Assembly: GCA_900708905.1 (NCBI GenBank)
Contig: CAADRB010000037.1
Location: forward strand, 121,188 to 185,187
From: Hymenolepis diminuta
Taxonomy: Eukaryota > Platyhelminthes > Cestoda > Cyclophyllidea > Hymenolepididae
Direction of reading: 5' to 3'
DNA: 64,000 bases
Shown here piece after piece: positions 39,568 through 53,400 of the stretch (position 1 is its first letter; every line of letters starts with the position of its first letter). A program made the translations under genes and the position numbers. Under the pieces are notes generated by a model. It was not told where the DNA came from. It did no database searches and saw nothing but the letters and a program-made list of their open reading frames with translations.

Positions 39568-42369
39568 TCCCGCTCTCTCTTGTACCATCTCCCGCTTGTC
39601 TTTCCTCTTGGCATTTCTTTCCCTCCCCCTCTCGCTCCTCTATTTTCCTTTCTGAATTGCTAAGTGCTCTCTTGATTGGGCAATCGTGATCGTAGAGATG
39701 AAATGACTTTGGATATATGAATCTAAACTTTTTTAACATATCCGTTTATCAATAACTATAATATATGTAACGTCTTGGGAACTGCGACAAAACCCTAGAA
39801 AACTCCAGATAGAACACGTCTGGTTTTATATTGTCAACCACAACTGATTAGACATTCAAACGAGGTACACTTGAGGATTAGAGAAGGTCAGTCATACTCA
39901 TATCGGTGTGCCTCAAAGGGGCTCTATCATGGACATCCGACGTTGAGAGCCTAGATACCACAGTGCACGTTATACTAATCAGATAGCAGTGAGGGACGAG
40001 TTGGGAGGTTCGGGGTATTTACTTCCTTCTCAGCCCCAGCCTGCCATTTTTTCAAATGATCTTTTAAAGAGCCTCATACTGAATCTGATGTCAACATTAA
40101 GGATGTCATTCTGATGTGCTGCGTCTCAAACATTATTGCCTTTTACGAATTAAAAGAGACAGAACTTAGGCACTGGAAGTCTTTGTTGATCACTGTGTTC
40201 GAGGGATAGTGATTCTATCGATAGTATAAGAGCATTGCTTTCCTTTCTATTAACATTTGCATACAGTCGGCGGCTTCGTTTTCCGTTTAGGTGAGAATCG
40301 ACGTTCTTGGGTCTTTTTAGCCACGATGGCCCGATCAAAACATGGACTTCCTTGGTGTCTTAATCGATCCGCCTTAGTCATGAATATGTGAGCTTTCTTT
40401 TTAGTCCTCAGATGTTCAAGAGAACTGAGAAGATTTCAACGAAACCGAAAGACGAAGTCTTATTTGAAACTTGGCAGCAGGGTCCCCCAGATTTGTTATT
40501 ATCATTACCCATTGCGAGTTATGCATCACTGGAAAAAGTAGATTGTTCCAAATAGCTGGTAAAGAAGGGAGGTCGAAGAAAACAAGTTGAGTAATAAGAA
40601 GCTCGTGTCAGCAGAATCTGCCGGGTTTTCCGCTTTTCCCTGTGAATAGGTAACGTCCCCGTAAGATAAAAGAGTTTTTTTTATCGAAGCAAAATAAAAT
40701 AGGCAGTTTTACGCATAGACTAACCGCACAATCAAGTAATTATGACGTCACCTCACAGTCGGTGACACGGCATCTTTCAATAAAGATGTCTGTATTGGGT
40801 TTTGTCTTCTTATCAAGTTCAGGACCGTTTCTTGGGTCAAGATAATGACAGTTCAAAAGCTCATCAGATGCAGTTTATCTCCATGGTGTCTCGTGCTGAA
40901 TTGTAGAATGATATTGGACCGTGGTGACTACCCGTTTATTGTTTCTTCAATTTCGCCCCCATTCACCCTAGTTTTTACGACAATGTTAAAAGCAATCACT
41001 TTTCTCTTAGCCTAAAAAACCATGTGCTCAGTTTTGCAAAGAGATGATATGGTATTTGAAAATCGGAAAGTAACAGACACACCGAAAAATCAGTTGTTCG
41101 TAAAAAGCATGAAGTTGATTTTGACAGTTTTGCCGATCAGGAAAACGGAATTATCGGCACTTTAGAAAAAATTATGAATAGTAGGAAGGCAGAAAATGTA
41201 TTACGAAGTCAGCAGGAAATCGAGTTCAATACAGTTCTCTGGTGATATAGAGCAGAGATAAAATCTACGAAGACGCACTCAAAGTCACCCTGAACCATTT
41301 GAGACGACTTTTCTTATGAGGGCAAGTTGTAGTAAATGAATCTTTGCCTTCGACCAAGGAAGAACCTTCAGAAATGTATTCCGACTCACGCAAGGATTCC
41401 ACGTCGAGTCTGGCCTATGTGAGTAAGATCCATGTTGCTGTATGCACTTTAACATCATAGTTGTTCATTTCCCATGTTTCACGAGTGCTTTCGTGGAGAC
41501 CAGATCCTCTTATTCCTTTTGAAGACAATATATTTGCTAACGCACCTGTGTCAACATTCTTTTTACTACTTAGATCATGTGCTCCTTCGTATCCGTCGAA
41601 GTCTCCTCTCTTGGAGACTTATCTACTTCAAACGCTTTTAGCAATAACAATACTATTTGATCCGAGCGGACAAAAATATATCGACTGCTCAAACCATCCA
41701 GTGGTTCATCTTGTCATTTCCATTTGTCTGAAAACTTTCATCCCCCCAGCATTTTGTCATTACCCCCCTTCAGTCTAAGCAGGAGATGTTGCAATGCCTT
41801 GTTTTTTGTTATCATAATTTTGCTCTTATTTCATTCGACATGATAATGGTTAACTTCAATTTAAAAAACATATAAGACTAAATAAACACTTCTATTTAAT
41901 CCACTTTCTCTCAGATAAATAACCAGCCGTAAACTATGCTACTTTTCCTCAAAACATTACAAGTCGTACCACCTCAGTTCAACTGTCACTTCTGATGACC
42001 AATGAGCGGCGAATCAGTAATGCTCGCCAAACGAAATTTTTTCACATTCATCATATATTGCTTTCATACAACTATACCTCTGGAACTAAGAAGATGGCGT
42101 TGTTATTTGATTTGAATTAATGCTATTAACGGTTTCTTTTACTATCGACCGCCACTCGTTTTTATACAGAGTTTTGGGATGTCTTTCGGAAATCAGGAAA
42201 ATTGTTCTAAGTAATCCGACGCCTTCACAAACTTAAGGAAATGACTTCGAGTTGTAAAGTAAAAAAAGGAGAGAAAAGATAAAAACGAAGAATGATGTAT
42301 ATATTACACAAATTAAAAATACCAATGAGACCATTCTGTAAGAAAGGGGGAGGAGGAGAAACTGTTGCC
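39568..42369. other. Intergenic region between FAM114A and BRAP (3' ends converge)
   Basis: About 2.8 kb. It contains the dispersed repeat copy at 40160-40370. The plus-strand ORF at 41461-41778 has no recognisable motif and no exon context. No other feature was seen. Confidence 0.6.
40160..40370. repeat. Dispersed repeat, copy 2 (partner at 15271-15510)
   Basis: Colinear with the AMPD2 intron 8 copy, in the same orientation. It is about 30 bp shorter because of internal deletions. It ends in the same cttaatcgat block. Confidence 0.55.
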
Positions 42370-45300
42370 CTAGCGATTCTTTCGTCGCCGTCTTGGACGT
42401 TGAGTTGGCTCCTTCACAGTAATCTCACTATTTTCCAACTCTCCTGAGGTGATCTAAATGAAGAAAATTGCACAAACCAAAATGTCTTCAAATTTTTTTC
42501 AAAAAGGTATTCAATTAGATGCTTGCACATCTCCAAAATGGAACTCTGGTGACTTGCCATGGCTTTACACCAGAAAACAAATTTTGTACCTAAGGTCACT
42601 ATTACAGAAATGGCGAATGATATAAGTCATCGACTCAGAGTCCCATCGACATCTGAACCAATGGAAAGTGCACAATCTTAAGGTGAGAAAAGGGTATTTA
42701 TACCAAGGTGCAATTGCAGGCCATACCAACATCGACAATGTCATCAAAGCCTTCTCCCCTTACTGCTTAATCATCTTGCTTACAGATAAACTTTCAATCC
42801 CTCTTTTAGACGTTCTCACTACTCCGGAGCCACAGTCAACCCATTTGCAATTTCAATTTGGTCCCAACTTCTGTCGACCAACTTCAGCAACTAGTATTAA
42901 AAGAATTCTCTCTATCTACTTTATTTTCCATGGCAGGGCAAATATTTAGAATTATTCATCATAGGGGAATATTCAAAATTCCAAAAGGAAGCATTTAGGC
43001 AGCAAAAGTGAGAGTCAGGGAAATCGGGAGAACGCTACTTTATCTTATCTCCGGATTCACCAGGTCGACTTCTGTTATATATAAAGCAATCCTTACTGGG
43101 TCACTTGACTTCCTCTCACTTCATGTACCTCTAAATTTGGTAGCTCCAGTTCAAGCCCCATTCCACTGAAACAGCTGACCCTCCAGTCTTAGCCCGCAAC
43201 AGTTGTTCCTTTACTATTGTTTATAAGAGATACATGGCTACTACAAAGAAAGCACAAAAGACGAGGAATGAGACTCACATTGTTAGCGGCGGAGGCCTCG
43301 GCAATTTTGTCACGCAACTCCAGATTGAGGAGGAGGTCGAGCAGTTCCTCCCGAGCCTGCGCCAACTCCGTTTCGGCCTTCTTGGCGCGCTCCTCCCAGG
43401 TACTCGCACTTGTTGACAGCCCCGCAATCAACGCTCGCTCCTCCGACAACTCTTTGTGCAGACGCTGCGCCAACGAATTGCTCTACGCCGAAGAAAGTAG
43501 AGAGGAGCAAATAAAATAACTATTTTTTGTTACTTACTTTTCCTCCATTTTGTTAACATTTGAACTGTTATTTGTTAATATGAAATGAATGTTAAGACCG
43601 ATTAGTAGTGAGCGATTTAGTTGCGCGGAAATATAGTTTAATGAAAAGTGGGAACCTCATGATCTATACCTTCTTTAATGCCTAAATTACTCTTGAAATG
43701 TCCAGTTGACCTTACTCACCTAACAAATGCTTTCATTTTTATGCATATTTTCGACGATTTCATCTTGTCCCGTTTATCACAAATCGCTTGCCACCGTTTT
43801 CACCCTCTTAAGACGGGCCGAGTTAAATAACAGCTCCAAACACGCCTAAAATTTCAAAGATGACCCCATCATCTATCTTTTTTTAAACTTTCTTTATCAT
43901 TCATATTGGAACTGATTAGTGAAATGGAAGAGGAAAATGCAGGTAAGAACTCCTAAAAACCAATACATGGTGTAATTGCCATCCGGTCCCGTCTAAAAAT
44001 CTCCGACCCTGAAGGTCTTTAAAACAAAGATGCACCAATACCAACCGAACTCATGCAGAAATTACAGGTTTTAAGGCCAAAATCTCCACGATTCATCCCT
44101 TCACACCTTAGAGATGATACATTGAAAGGTATATACCTTCTGTTCAAATAAACCCCTAAATCAAATCCATTAGATGTGAAGGATGGCTTACTTAAGAATT
44201 ATTTTAAATCGCCCAATTTCGCAATTATTTCTTAACTATCATCTTATCTTTACCTACTCACTTGAGTGTTTATCAAATTTAGTTAATCAACCGGTCGGTA
44301 AGGTAATTTTTAACTTCTCTAAACTATGTAATTTGCGTTTTTTGCAGAAATAGGTAACAAAACAAATTCACAATGCCACTCAAAAGCTTTTAAAGCAAAT
44401 AGAAATGTCAATATATCCTTCATGGTGGTGCAAGAATGGTTATTGAAAAATTACCTTATTATTACATTTTCATGGGTTGGCCGACAGATAGATAATTTGC
44501 GTTCAATAACATAGAACCATCTCAAAAATTCCTCAAGATCCAGTAATTAATCGCCAAGGTACATTGTAACAATAAAAATATTGTCAAAATATTTAGAGAT
44601 ATCCAGGAATTATTAGAGCATGTCCCCCATTTTTAACTTCGGAATCTACTTCTACAATTACATCTAGATCTCTGCAGTATCTTTAAACTAATTCAATTAC
44701 CTTGAACAGTTCAAAACTTATAAACATATTCCTGGCTCTTCAGCTCCTCCTGACCAACTCTTACAGTTAGTTCCTATCTAACTCGCTCCTATTTCCGTAT
44801 ATGGCGCATCTCATTAAACTACTACCCACACTAGTTTCTCTGTAAACTTTTTAATAACTCCGATCCCCTACATCTGGTGACCCCAATTCTTGATCAACAA
44901 CAATCCTTAACCCTGAGTATCAAGACAGCTAAACCCCAGCAATCAATCTCTGGATGAAGACAATGCAGATAGGAAATTGGAGAAAGTGCGGTGAATCGGA
45001 ACTGCTCTACTAGGAACTGTGCAGATGACTACATTTTCTACTTTTCATTATTCTCAAATCTACTCAGTATGAATGTAGAATAACTTACGACGGCGAATTT
45101 CTGCGAGAGGGCATTCTTCTCCTTTGTTACAGCGGCGAGTTTTGCCTCTAGTTCGGCAAGGGTGCGGTTCGTCTTCACGAGATCGGCTTCGATAGCGGAG
45201 ATCCGCTCGGTGGATTGTTCGCTGACGGCCTCTAACTGACTCTCGAAGTACTGCCGCTGGGAATCCAACTGGCTCACGAGGAGGGCGCTGAACTCCATGC

Positions 45301-48300
45301 AGAGATTATCCGTCTTCTTGTCACCCGTCTCGCCTCCCTCACCCACCTATCAAACAAAATTTGTGAAAAGTACAACCCTGAAAAAACAAAATAAAATTCA
45401 CAGGTTTCAATTACAATGTGCTGATCTATGGTATATTAACTTTATACGTCACCACCATGTCAAGTGTACATACCTAAAATGCGACAGAAGCATTAGTTTA
45501 TTAAATAAAAACCGAAGTTTTGAGTTACTACTGACAACATACTCTACCGGATATGAGGCATCAGCATCATCTCATTGGACAACTACCGATAATGGTGGCA
45601 ATCGACTTTTCCAATCTGTGGGAATTAAATAATGGTAGAGCCGTCAACCCAACTGCAAGGATCAAATACAATGTTTGAGATATTGCAGCAATCGATCTGA
45701 AGAGCAACTAAGGGCATAATTTGCGAACTTAACTTGGAGTAGCAAAATAGTCACCTCTATAGACGCTCATTCAAATTCTAATGCGTTAAAAGAAGGCATC
45801 ATGCCTAGGAGTCAGAGAGACTGCGCAAAAAATTCAACTTGTGGTTGTGAGTCAGCCTTGAGATGTGATTATATTCGAGAGGCCAAACTATATTGTTTTA
45901 CATCAAAATAGCTCCCACTAATTCAAGGGAGTTTTAGAAGTGTCGAAATGAACGGGGAGAGGGGCAGTACTCTAAAATGTCTTTTAACTTCAAGACATGC
46001 ATGCAAACCAAGAAATGCAACCTTAAATAGCTTGCTATTTTCATACGAAGCTCTCTTCGCATTTATAAAGGAATAAAAAAAGTCTATTTCTGCATTAAAT
46101 GCAAAACCTTTGAGAAAAAGCAGGACAAATTTACTTTACGCGGTCAAAGGATTTCGTTCAAGCGTCCAATTCACGCTCGAGTCTATTTCATTCTACCTTT
46201 TCTCGCATGAGATAACGGTTCGCTACTTCTTTACTACTTGTAATATCGTAGGTAACATACGATTTTTACGTAAAGCACCTAATTAACGGCAAAAATTAAA
46301 CAGAGACAACAATCAGTCTTTTGGAAATTGCATACAAGTCCACATAAGGAAAAGACTTCCACTAGTGTATGATAGGGAAGCGCTGCTAAGAGATCAAGCT
46401 CTCTAATTTTGGCAATCGTCATGACAATACAAGGTAGAAAGGAATATGGTGATTGTGGCATGAATGTATAAATTAGAAAAGAGTATAGGAGACACCCTCT
46501 CCGTAGCTGATGATCTAGAAGTGTGTTGGAATCGTACGAGAAAGAGATGAAAAGTAAAATAATGAAGATTTAACAACTGGAACCAACGGATGAATAAGTA
46601 AATAGAATAATCAACAGCAAATTTCCAGCAAGAAATTACATCCAAATTAATCAAATTGTTAATAAAGTTCATCTACCACTAAATCTAATCAAATATGATT
46701 ACTCGCACTGTTCTTTTAATTTAATGCCAAATTAAAACACCAAATCCTCCAAGAGCCCCGAATATGTAAAGAAAAAGGAAGCAAAGAACCCAACCCAACT
46801 AAATACGAAATTCTCACTGCTAATGATTTCCTCTCTCTTCAATTTAAGGTAGTGCTTAAACATATCCTTATCCAATCTTTATTGTAGTCCTACCAAAAAG
46901 TGAATATTTCGATCACTTGGATTAAATGATATTTAATGTATTTCTTGTTAAGTGGAGTTTTAAACATTGTTGGAAAAAAAAATGCGAAAAAGTTCTTATA
47001 TATTTCAAATAAGATAGAGAATAAAGTGTCCTACCTGAACCACCTTGCCGTCTTCGTGGTTGACGGCGATTCGATGAACGTAGGCGTCGTCAGCATAGTC
47101 CCAGACCAGATTGGTGGTCACTTCTAGAGCGAAGGTGTGACCGGTATTTTCGAAGTGCGCATAGGCATGTTTGTGACCATAGCGTCCACATCCCAGATTC
47201 CCGCAGATCAGACAAATCCACAAGTTTTCTCTCAAATCACAGTCTGAACACTTGGACTGCTCCTGCATCTCTGGCGATTGGACATATCGACACACTGGGC
47301 ATCTAAATGATTCCATAATGGGCTATGCTTACAGTACTTACACTGTATCAGTAGTTTTGGATATGCACTGGCCGTGGAAGGTGTGATTGCAGAGGATTGT
47401 TGTCAAAATTCCAGCCACTGGTTCATCCTAAACACCCATGTAACAAAACCGTGAAAAAGGGCCCACCAGTTTTTCAAGGCACACAGGACAAGAGGGGAGT
47501 TCAATTAGACCCTTCAGGGGAAATGAAGCACCAAAAGATCCGTTTGGGGAGGTTGTTATTGCCTCAACATGTGAAACATAGCACAACTGACACGTATCAG
47601 ATTCAAAACTGTTGTATTTACTTCCATTAAATGTTTCGTAGAACTGGTCTGTCTCCTCCTAACACAGAAAAAATAAATGAAAATTCATGAACGTACCGGA
47701 GTTTTAAACTTTAAAAGTGTCATATAATGACCGATTCGGTTGGATTTGACAACTTTCAATTCCGTTATACCTCCACTAACCAATAACTAAAGAAAATACC
47801 AAACATACCTCATTGGAGAGACAAAATTTAATAAATCCTTAACTGTGACGCTACAAGGTATTCCCAGCATGCAAAGCATTTCAAAATGAACATCCTTATC
47901 GTTTGATGCTTTGATAGGTCTAAAGAAGGATTAAGTGAAAGTATCACATACTTTGTAAACATGTGGATAATTCCCTCCGACTGTTCATTCAAAGGATTTC
48001 CAGCAATAAATGCTACACGGTCGGCCTTTTTCCAAGGATTCGGCATATCTAGAAGAAACTGAAAACGGAATAAAAAAAACAAACTTTCTATTGTAGTGAC
48101 TGTGATAGTTGTAAATTCCCTACAACCGGTGTGAATTGTACAAGTATTGTTCGTCGTACTTGAATTTGCTGCCAACAGATCGTCAAATAATGAAGATGCT
48201 GAAGTATTATTATTAATAACAATCCTACCAGAATAGAAGAAGCTTTTACGGAGTTCAGGAGTTTTTTCGTTGATTAAAATAATAATCGAACGACGACCGA

Positions 48301-48310
48301 CTGATTCCAT
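42370..48310 (-). CDS. BRAP: BRCA1-associated protein (BRAP/BRAP2), E3 ubiquitin ligase, 9 exons
   Basis: BRAP is a cytosolic RING E3 ligase that, in mammals, dampens Ras-MAPK scaffolding and retains proteins in the cytoplasm. Exons in transcript order: 48310-47952, 47919-47809, 47775-47697, 47658-47467, 47427-47342, 47302-47035, 45346-45089, 43482-43279, 42453-42370; all phases agree, giving 546 aa (human 592). The N-terminal BRAP2/RRM-like domain contains FIAGNP and LCMLGIP. The RING ligands are C240, C243, C260, H262, H265, C268, C277 and C280. The UBP zinc finger (about 294-350) has CSDC, CLICG, CGRY and H..H..H spacing as in human. A coiled coil follows (about 366-515), then a basic RRRRKNR tail. 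The tryptophan usually present before the seventh RING ligand (human QRWDDT) is absent here (SKTTDT). The first five introns are only 32-39 nt and the last three are 825-1688 nt. Confidence 0.95.
43483..45088 (-). other. BRAP intron 7
   Basis: An intron of 1606 nt, AT-rich, with no ORF or repeat I can support. BRAP intron 8 (42454-43278) is likewise featureless. Confidence 0.6.
45347..47034 (-). other. BRAP intron 6
   Basis: An intron of 1688 nt. The ORFs inside, on both strands, show no family resemblance. Nothing else was recognised. Confidence 0.6.
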
Positions 48311-50485
48311 GAACGCAAAAGCGTTTAAGTATACGAATCCAACTTCGAAATCATTGGTGCTTGATAAGCGAACCTCGAGTTTGTTTAATGAATGTCAGAA
48401 GTAGTTCTCTTTCTACTTTAATTGAAGTTATTTTATATATTTAATAAGTTATACATTTATACAAGCTTAGCAGTATGAGTTTATTTTAAGTATTTATCAT
48501 ATCTTTTTATTACGAAGTTTAATGTTATAATGATAGTATAATGCTGATTTCTGAATTCAAGCCAATCTCATTGTCATTTACCTTGCATCAATTTAATTAA
48601 CTTGCTAAAATGGGATTAAGATTATACATTTTCACATAATCCGCCAGTTTTATATTGTTTCAGATTTCCATTGTAACTTATAAAAGAGCCATTATCTAAT
48701 ACTTTTCACTATGCAACTTAATGCAGGAGACAATTTTTCAGATAATACAGAAGGAATTAAAACTAAATTTTTCAAAAGAATTGAATAGAATTCTTTTAGT
48801 ATTTCACACTGAAGATGAAGATGTTCTCTACTAACCTTAAACTTTCTAGAAACAATGACAGCAAAATTTAAAACTTTTACAAAGTCAACCTTAGTGTAAG
48901 TGTACTAATATCTATCCTGATTTGTTATTCTATCCTATGTTCTCATAGAAGCTGATGTGAAATCTAATATCTTTTAGTTAAAGGTTATTAAAATGTTTAT
49001 TCGCACAAAGTAATGAACAGGAAATATCTCCAAACTGTTCTTTCCATTTAATCTGAATGCAGAACCTTATTGAAATTCATCCATTTATCTAGGTAGTTTA
49101 ATAGGTGCTAACTAAATTAATTAAAGATAAGTTGTCACTAGTTCTGTCTTTTTTGGTAATACTGTTGCTATTTTCCTAATGATGCAGTTCTCCTTTATCT
49201 TCGGAATCTGTCTATGGGCATCCTCCCAGTACTGGACAGCCTTTAATTTCTCTATTTTAGATACCTCTATAATTTTACTTTAAAAAATGAGCTTATAAAT
49301 AGGCCATATTATTTATGACCTGGTTATGATCTGCTCTTCCCTCTAGGATATCGTAACCTACTCTTAGGTTCCCCTTAGAATTGCACTAGTTATTAATACA
49401 TCATAATACAAAACGATCTAAAACTCCACGTCAATAAAAGACGTACATTTCTTATTCATAAGTCGGTCTATATTATTGCAATTTACAAGCTTAATGTAAA
49501 TAAACTCGTTCGAATAAAAGGAATTAAAAGAAGCTAGAATTAGAAGGTGGAAAATAAACAGTTTTACACATAAAAATTGTCTGTGGAAGATACTATTTTC
49601 TTATATATTGCTGGCCACAATTGCGTTCTACCAGAAATGGCACATAGTAATTGTCGATCTAGTATCTGTGGAGTTCACAACGCTAACAAGACTGATTGAA
49701 TCACGTGCGCTAGAACTCACCACGGGAAGTGCGGCCATGTAACCGGTCGCGTTGAGATCAAGCGCGGCCGAGTGTGCAGAGTCCTGCCCAACCAATCAGC
49801 AATCAAGATCCCTGCAGCCCGGCAGGGTTTTGTATTTAATGACTAAGCTTTCAAAAAAAGCAACGAAGTGGTCAAGAAACCCTCTCCACTCAGCATCTTA
49901 CCGGTTCTTACCATTTTGGGCATAGCTTAGCTAATTTGGGAGTGAACTGATAATAGAGGACTCTACTAGAGGCTATTTGGACTGCTAGGAGGATTACTTA
50001 GGTGTAGCAAAAGAATTATTGGTATAGCATCCGCTACATATCCATGCCCAACAAATGCAATCTAGGTATGTATATACAAGCCATCACCACCTGAAGGCGT
50101 CGGTGCTTAAACATGACCGGCGTCGCATGAGGAGATTTTTGTATACTTACTTGATATATTTTTAATCATTTAATCGGAATAGCTTATCCGACCACCTCCC
50201 AATTCCTTTAGCAACATAAATGATTTACCTATTACTTTTACGTAACCACATTCATTTTATATCTCATGTATTCAATAATAATAATAAGGCAGCTAAATAA
50301 TTGTATATTTTTTACTTTTTACCAATAGCACCAGATAATGGTAATCTTTCAAGAATAAATGTTCTTAAATAAGTAGTGATGGTTAAATATATTATTGATA
50401 AATTATCTACATATAATACGGAGTTTGTATAAGCATTTGTTGGTTTATGCATACGAGAAATATATATAAAAAAAATTAAATGCAT
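48311..50485. other. Intergenic region between BRAP and the TDG-like gene (tandem, minus strand)
   Basis: About 2.2 kb. It should hold the BRAP promoter and the 3' UTR of the TDG-like gene. It contains repeat copy B at 49331-49615. A more GC-rich stretch at about 49700-49830 follows the repeat and is unexplained. Confidence 0.6.
49331..49615. repeat. Three-copy dispersed repeat, copy B
   Basis: Same landmarks as copy A, including ctaggata near the start, ttgcactagtta, atcataatacaaaa, atgtaaataaactcgttcga, ggaattaaaag, a gaaggtggaaa block and the terminal ttatatattgc. It is slightly longer through an internal insertion near 49430-49480. Confidence 0.65.
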
Positions 50486-53400
50486 TTAGAGAGCACTGTA
50501 GACAACTTTTTCGTCAGGAGCTGCGGTAGCTTGGCAGACAACAGAAGAGGTAGAAGCTTGGCTGTTTGCAGCGACGGAAGCGGCTGTAGAAACGGCGGAT
50601 GAAGCCGTGTTGCCACCACCACCATTGGCTTCATCGTTGCCACCAGACGCACTCTGAACCATAGGCACAGAGTTCGATGATGGTCCTCCCGATTTGTTGG
50701 GAGGCGTGTGTGCGGAGGAGAGAGCTGAGAAGAAATTGGGTATCGTGTTGACACCACATCCTCCTCCACTCATTGCTGACATTACCTAAAGTAAACAGCC
50801 AATATATGTGTGTATATTTCAATGAATGTATTAAGTATTTCCGCTTAAAAGGAATTTAAAACTTACCCCCTTGAAGGAGTTATCAACCTGAGATCCCATA
50901 GTGCCCGTGGAAGGCAATTGTGCACCGGAAGTGTTTGTGTGAGGTGCGCTAGTGCCGTGCATGGCAGCAGCAGCAGCGGCAGCGGCAGCGGCGGCTGCAG
51001 CAGCTGCAGCTGCCTGATGTTGATCGGGTGGCACGAAAAGTCCTCCTGTGAAGGTTGGTTGCTGGGGGTGACAACCCACTGGCAACAGGTGATATGACGC
51101 CGCTGGGTTCGTAGTTGCTGCAGCTGTTTCAAACAAAGGAAACTTCTACATACGTGTTCCTATGCTCTTTATACGTAATTTATTTTCCTAATGAAAATAG
51201 GTAGTGTGGTGTCCGGCATCATTAACCTTCCGTTCTTCATGCTAAACCTCACTCCTAATTGTTAATTCCCCCTAAACTTCCCTTCTCTACACATATATTT
51301 AACTCGAATTTCACGACCATAATCTTGCCTTCCCTTGTAATATCGGTCTTATTTTGTCATTCCTAGAGGATTATAAGTTTTAAATATTTTTGAATATCAA
51401 AATTATATCTAACTGCTCCTGTGCAAATGTCTTCTCCTTGGCTTGATTTCTTTCTAATCCTTAGAGCTTCCCCTAGAATTTAATATCTCAACTTTTAAAT
51501 TGCTGTATTTGGTTGTGATGATCTTAATGAATTTCTTCCTCAGTACAAATCTGTTAATCTGGTTGATGGGATGCAGAAAATCAATGCTGAACTATTATGA
51601 TGATTTGCTTATCACTTTTACCACTTCAGCATGTGCATGAAACATTCTACAGCACTGAATCGATCTACCGTTGTTCCCGTCATCTAATGAATGGGTTCTG
51701 AAATTTGCCCTCCCTCGTAGATACTTCTTCAGCTTATCGATTACATTGCTGACCCCTTCCTCCTGTCCTTTTCAGATCAAAGTATTCTCTTACTGCTTCC
51801 AGTCTTATAAAAGTGTCTCTTATTAAGAAAGACTTTCCCGATATAAGCTTTCTATCATTATGCCTCTAAAATACAAATATATTTTTTGTGGGCAATGGAC
51901 TTACTTGGAGCGGAGGCCAAATAGAGTTGCTGAGGATATCCAGCAGCAGGATTAGCAGGCTGAGCAACGGTGGACTGGGATCCAGTGAACACGAAATGCT
52001 GTTGCTGATGATGCTGCATTGTTTGTTGAGTCTGCTGCTGAGTCTGTACACCAAATGGATGTTGCTGCTGTTGGTTTTGTACCTGACCCTGCTGTTGTGA
52101 GTTCTGCTGTTGCTGCTGTTGTTGGGAATGACCTTGAGTCTGTTGAGACATTCCTCCTGAAACTGCAGCAGCCGCTGCAGCTGCAGCTGCGTGCTGATAG
52201 GCTGACCACGCAGCAGTGGGCTGCCAGGCAACCATTCCCGCTGGCTGACCTGCTGCTGATTGACCCATGAGGAAGGGTTGGAAGGGTGAGCCATAACAAG
52301 TTGTAGTGCCACTTGAAGGATTAGCTGTTGCCGATACTGTCTGCTGAGTACCTGGCGTTGGCATAGCAATTGATACCATCGGTGCTGCAGTCATAAACTG
52401 ACCATTTGCTGAGACAAACATCTGATGGGGCTGAGTTACATGAGTCTGCGAGGAGCCAGGAGTCTGAAAATGCGTTCCAGGTTGCATGGCAAAGAATTGC
52501 GGTTGTTGAGATGCTTGAGCCTGCAAGAATGAGGGGTGCAGTTGCTGCTGAAATTGATCCGGTGAAAAAAAGGGATTCGTTGCTGATAAAGCCTTTGTTA
52601 CTTCATTATTCGCCTGCTGATTTTGTACCCCTGCAGCCTTCTTTTTCTTTCGAGATGACGCTGTGGCTAAAATACATTGTACTCATTTAACATAAGTAGT
52701 TAATTTTGAAAATTATAATTCACCTCGAAAGAACCTCTTGCACAATATCAAATGTACGAACTTTATCAAAAAGCGATAAAGCCATTTATCTCAGTTATTC
52801 ACCTAATTTACTACCCAAAATAATATTCATATTCTAGTTAAAATTTCGAGAGGTTATACACAATCAGCGTTCCCCCAGAAATCTAATGACATTTTGATTG
52901 TCGTAAATATAAATTCAGTCACCAAATCCTTATGAATAATTGTGGAAATCCCTATTTCAAATTTTCTAAGATTAAGAAGGCCTAAGAAAGACTGAGTGAG
53001 TATTAGAATCAAAGCGAGTTTCTTATTAGTGAGTAGATGACTAATCTAATTTCCATTATGATAACACAATATGACTACAAAGTGAGAGAGAGAGAGAGAG
53101 AGAGAGAGAGGGGACAAAGCAGGAGAGAGCGCGCGCTTGATTCCGGACAGCACGGACGCGGGCTAGAGGGTGAAAAAGCTGCCCGCTGCGTCATCTCCCC
53201 CGTCCCCCCCCCCTCCCCGGATCTCCATGTACATACGCGCATACATTGCGCGAGGACATAAAACGAAGTCAGTCAGCACGTGGATAGCGAGCAGCAGGCG
53301 GCACGTGTAGGTGCAGACGTGTGTGTTAGCTAGCGGAAAATCGATCAATTCGCGCGTGAACACACGCACCTCATAGGCGCACGCGCCTAGCGTTTGTGCA

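Noticed and set aside
41461..41778. Plus-strand ORF of 105 codons between FAM114A and BRAP
   Set aside because: No recognisable motif, no exon borders and background-like base composition.
47005..47316. Separate small gene starting with MESFRCPVC
   Set aside because: The ATG lies in a 39-nt intron of BRAP. The real exon starts at 47302 and continues the RING domain in phase.
51858..52526. Overlapping plus- and minus-strand ORFs in other frames across the Gln-rich exon
   Set aside because: They arise because CAG-type repeats stay open in several frames. Only the frame in phase with the flanking splice sites is kept.
50486..52666. Independent gene for the Gln/Ala-rich exons
   Set aside because: Not excluded, but the acceptor at 52667 supplies the two bases that complete the codon left open at the exon 4 donor, so the simplest model joins them to TDG.
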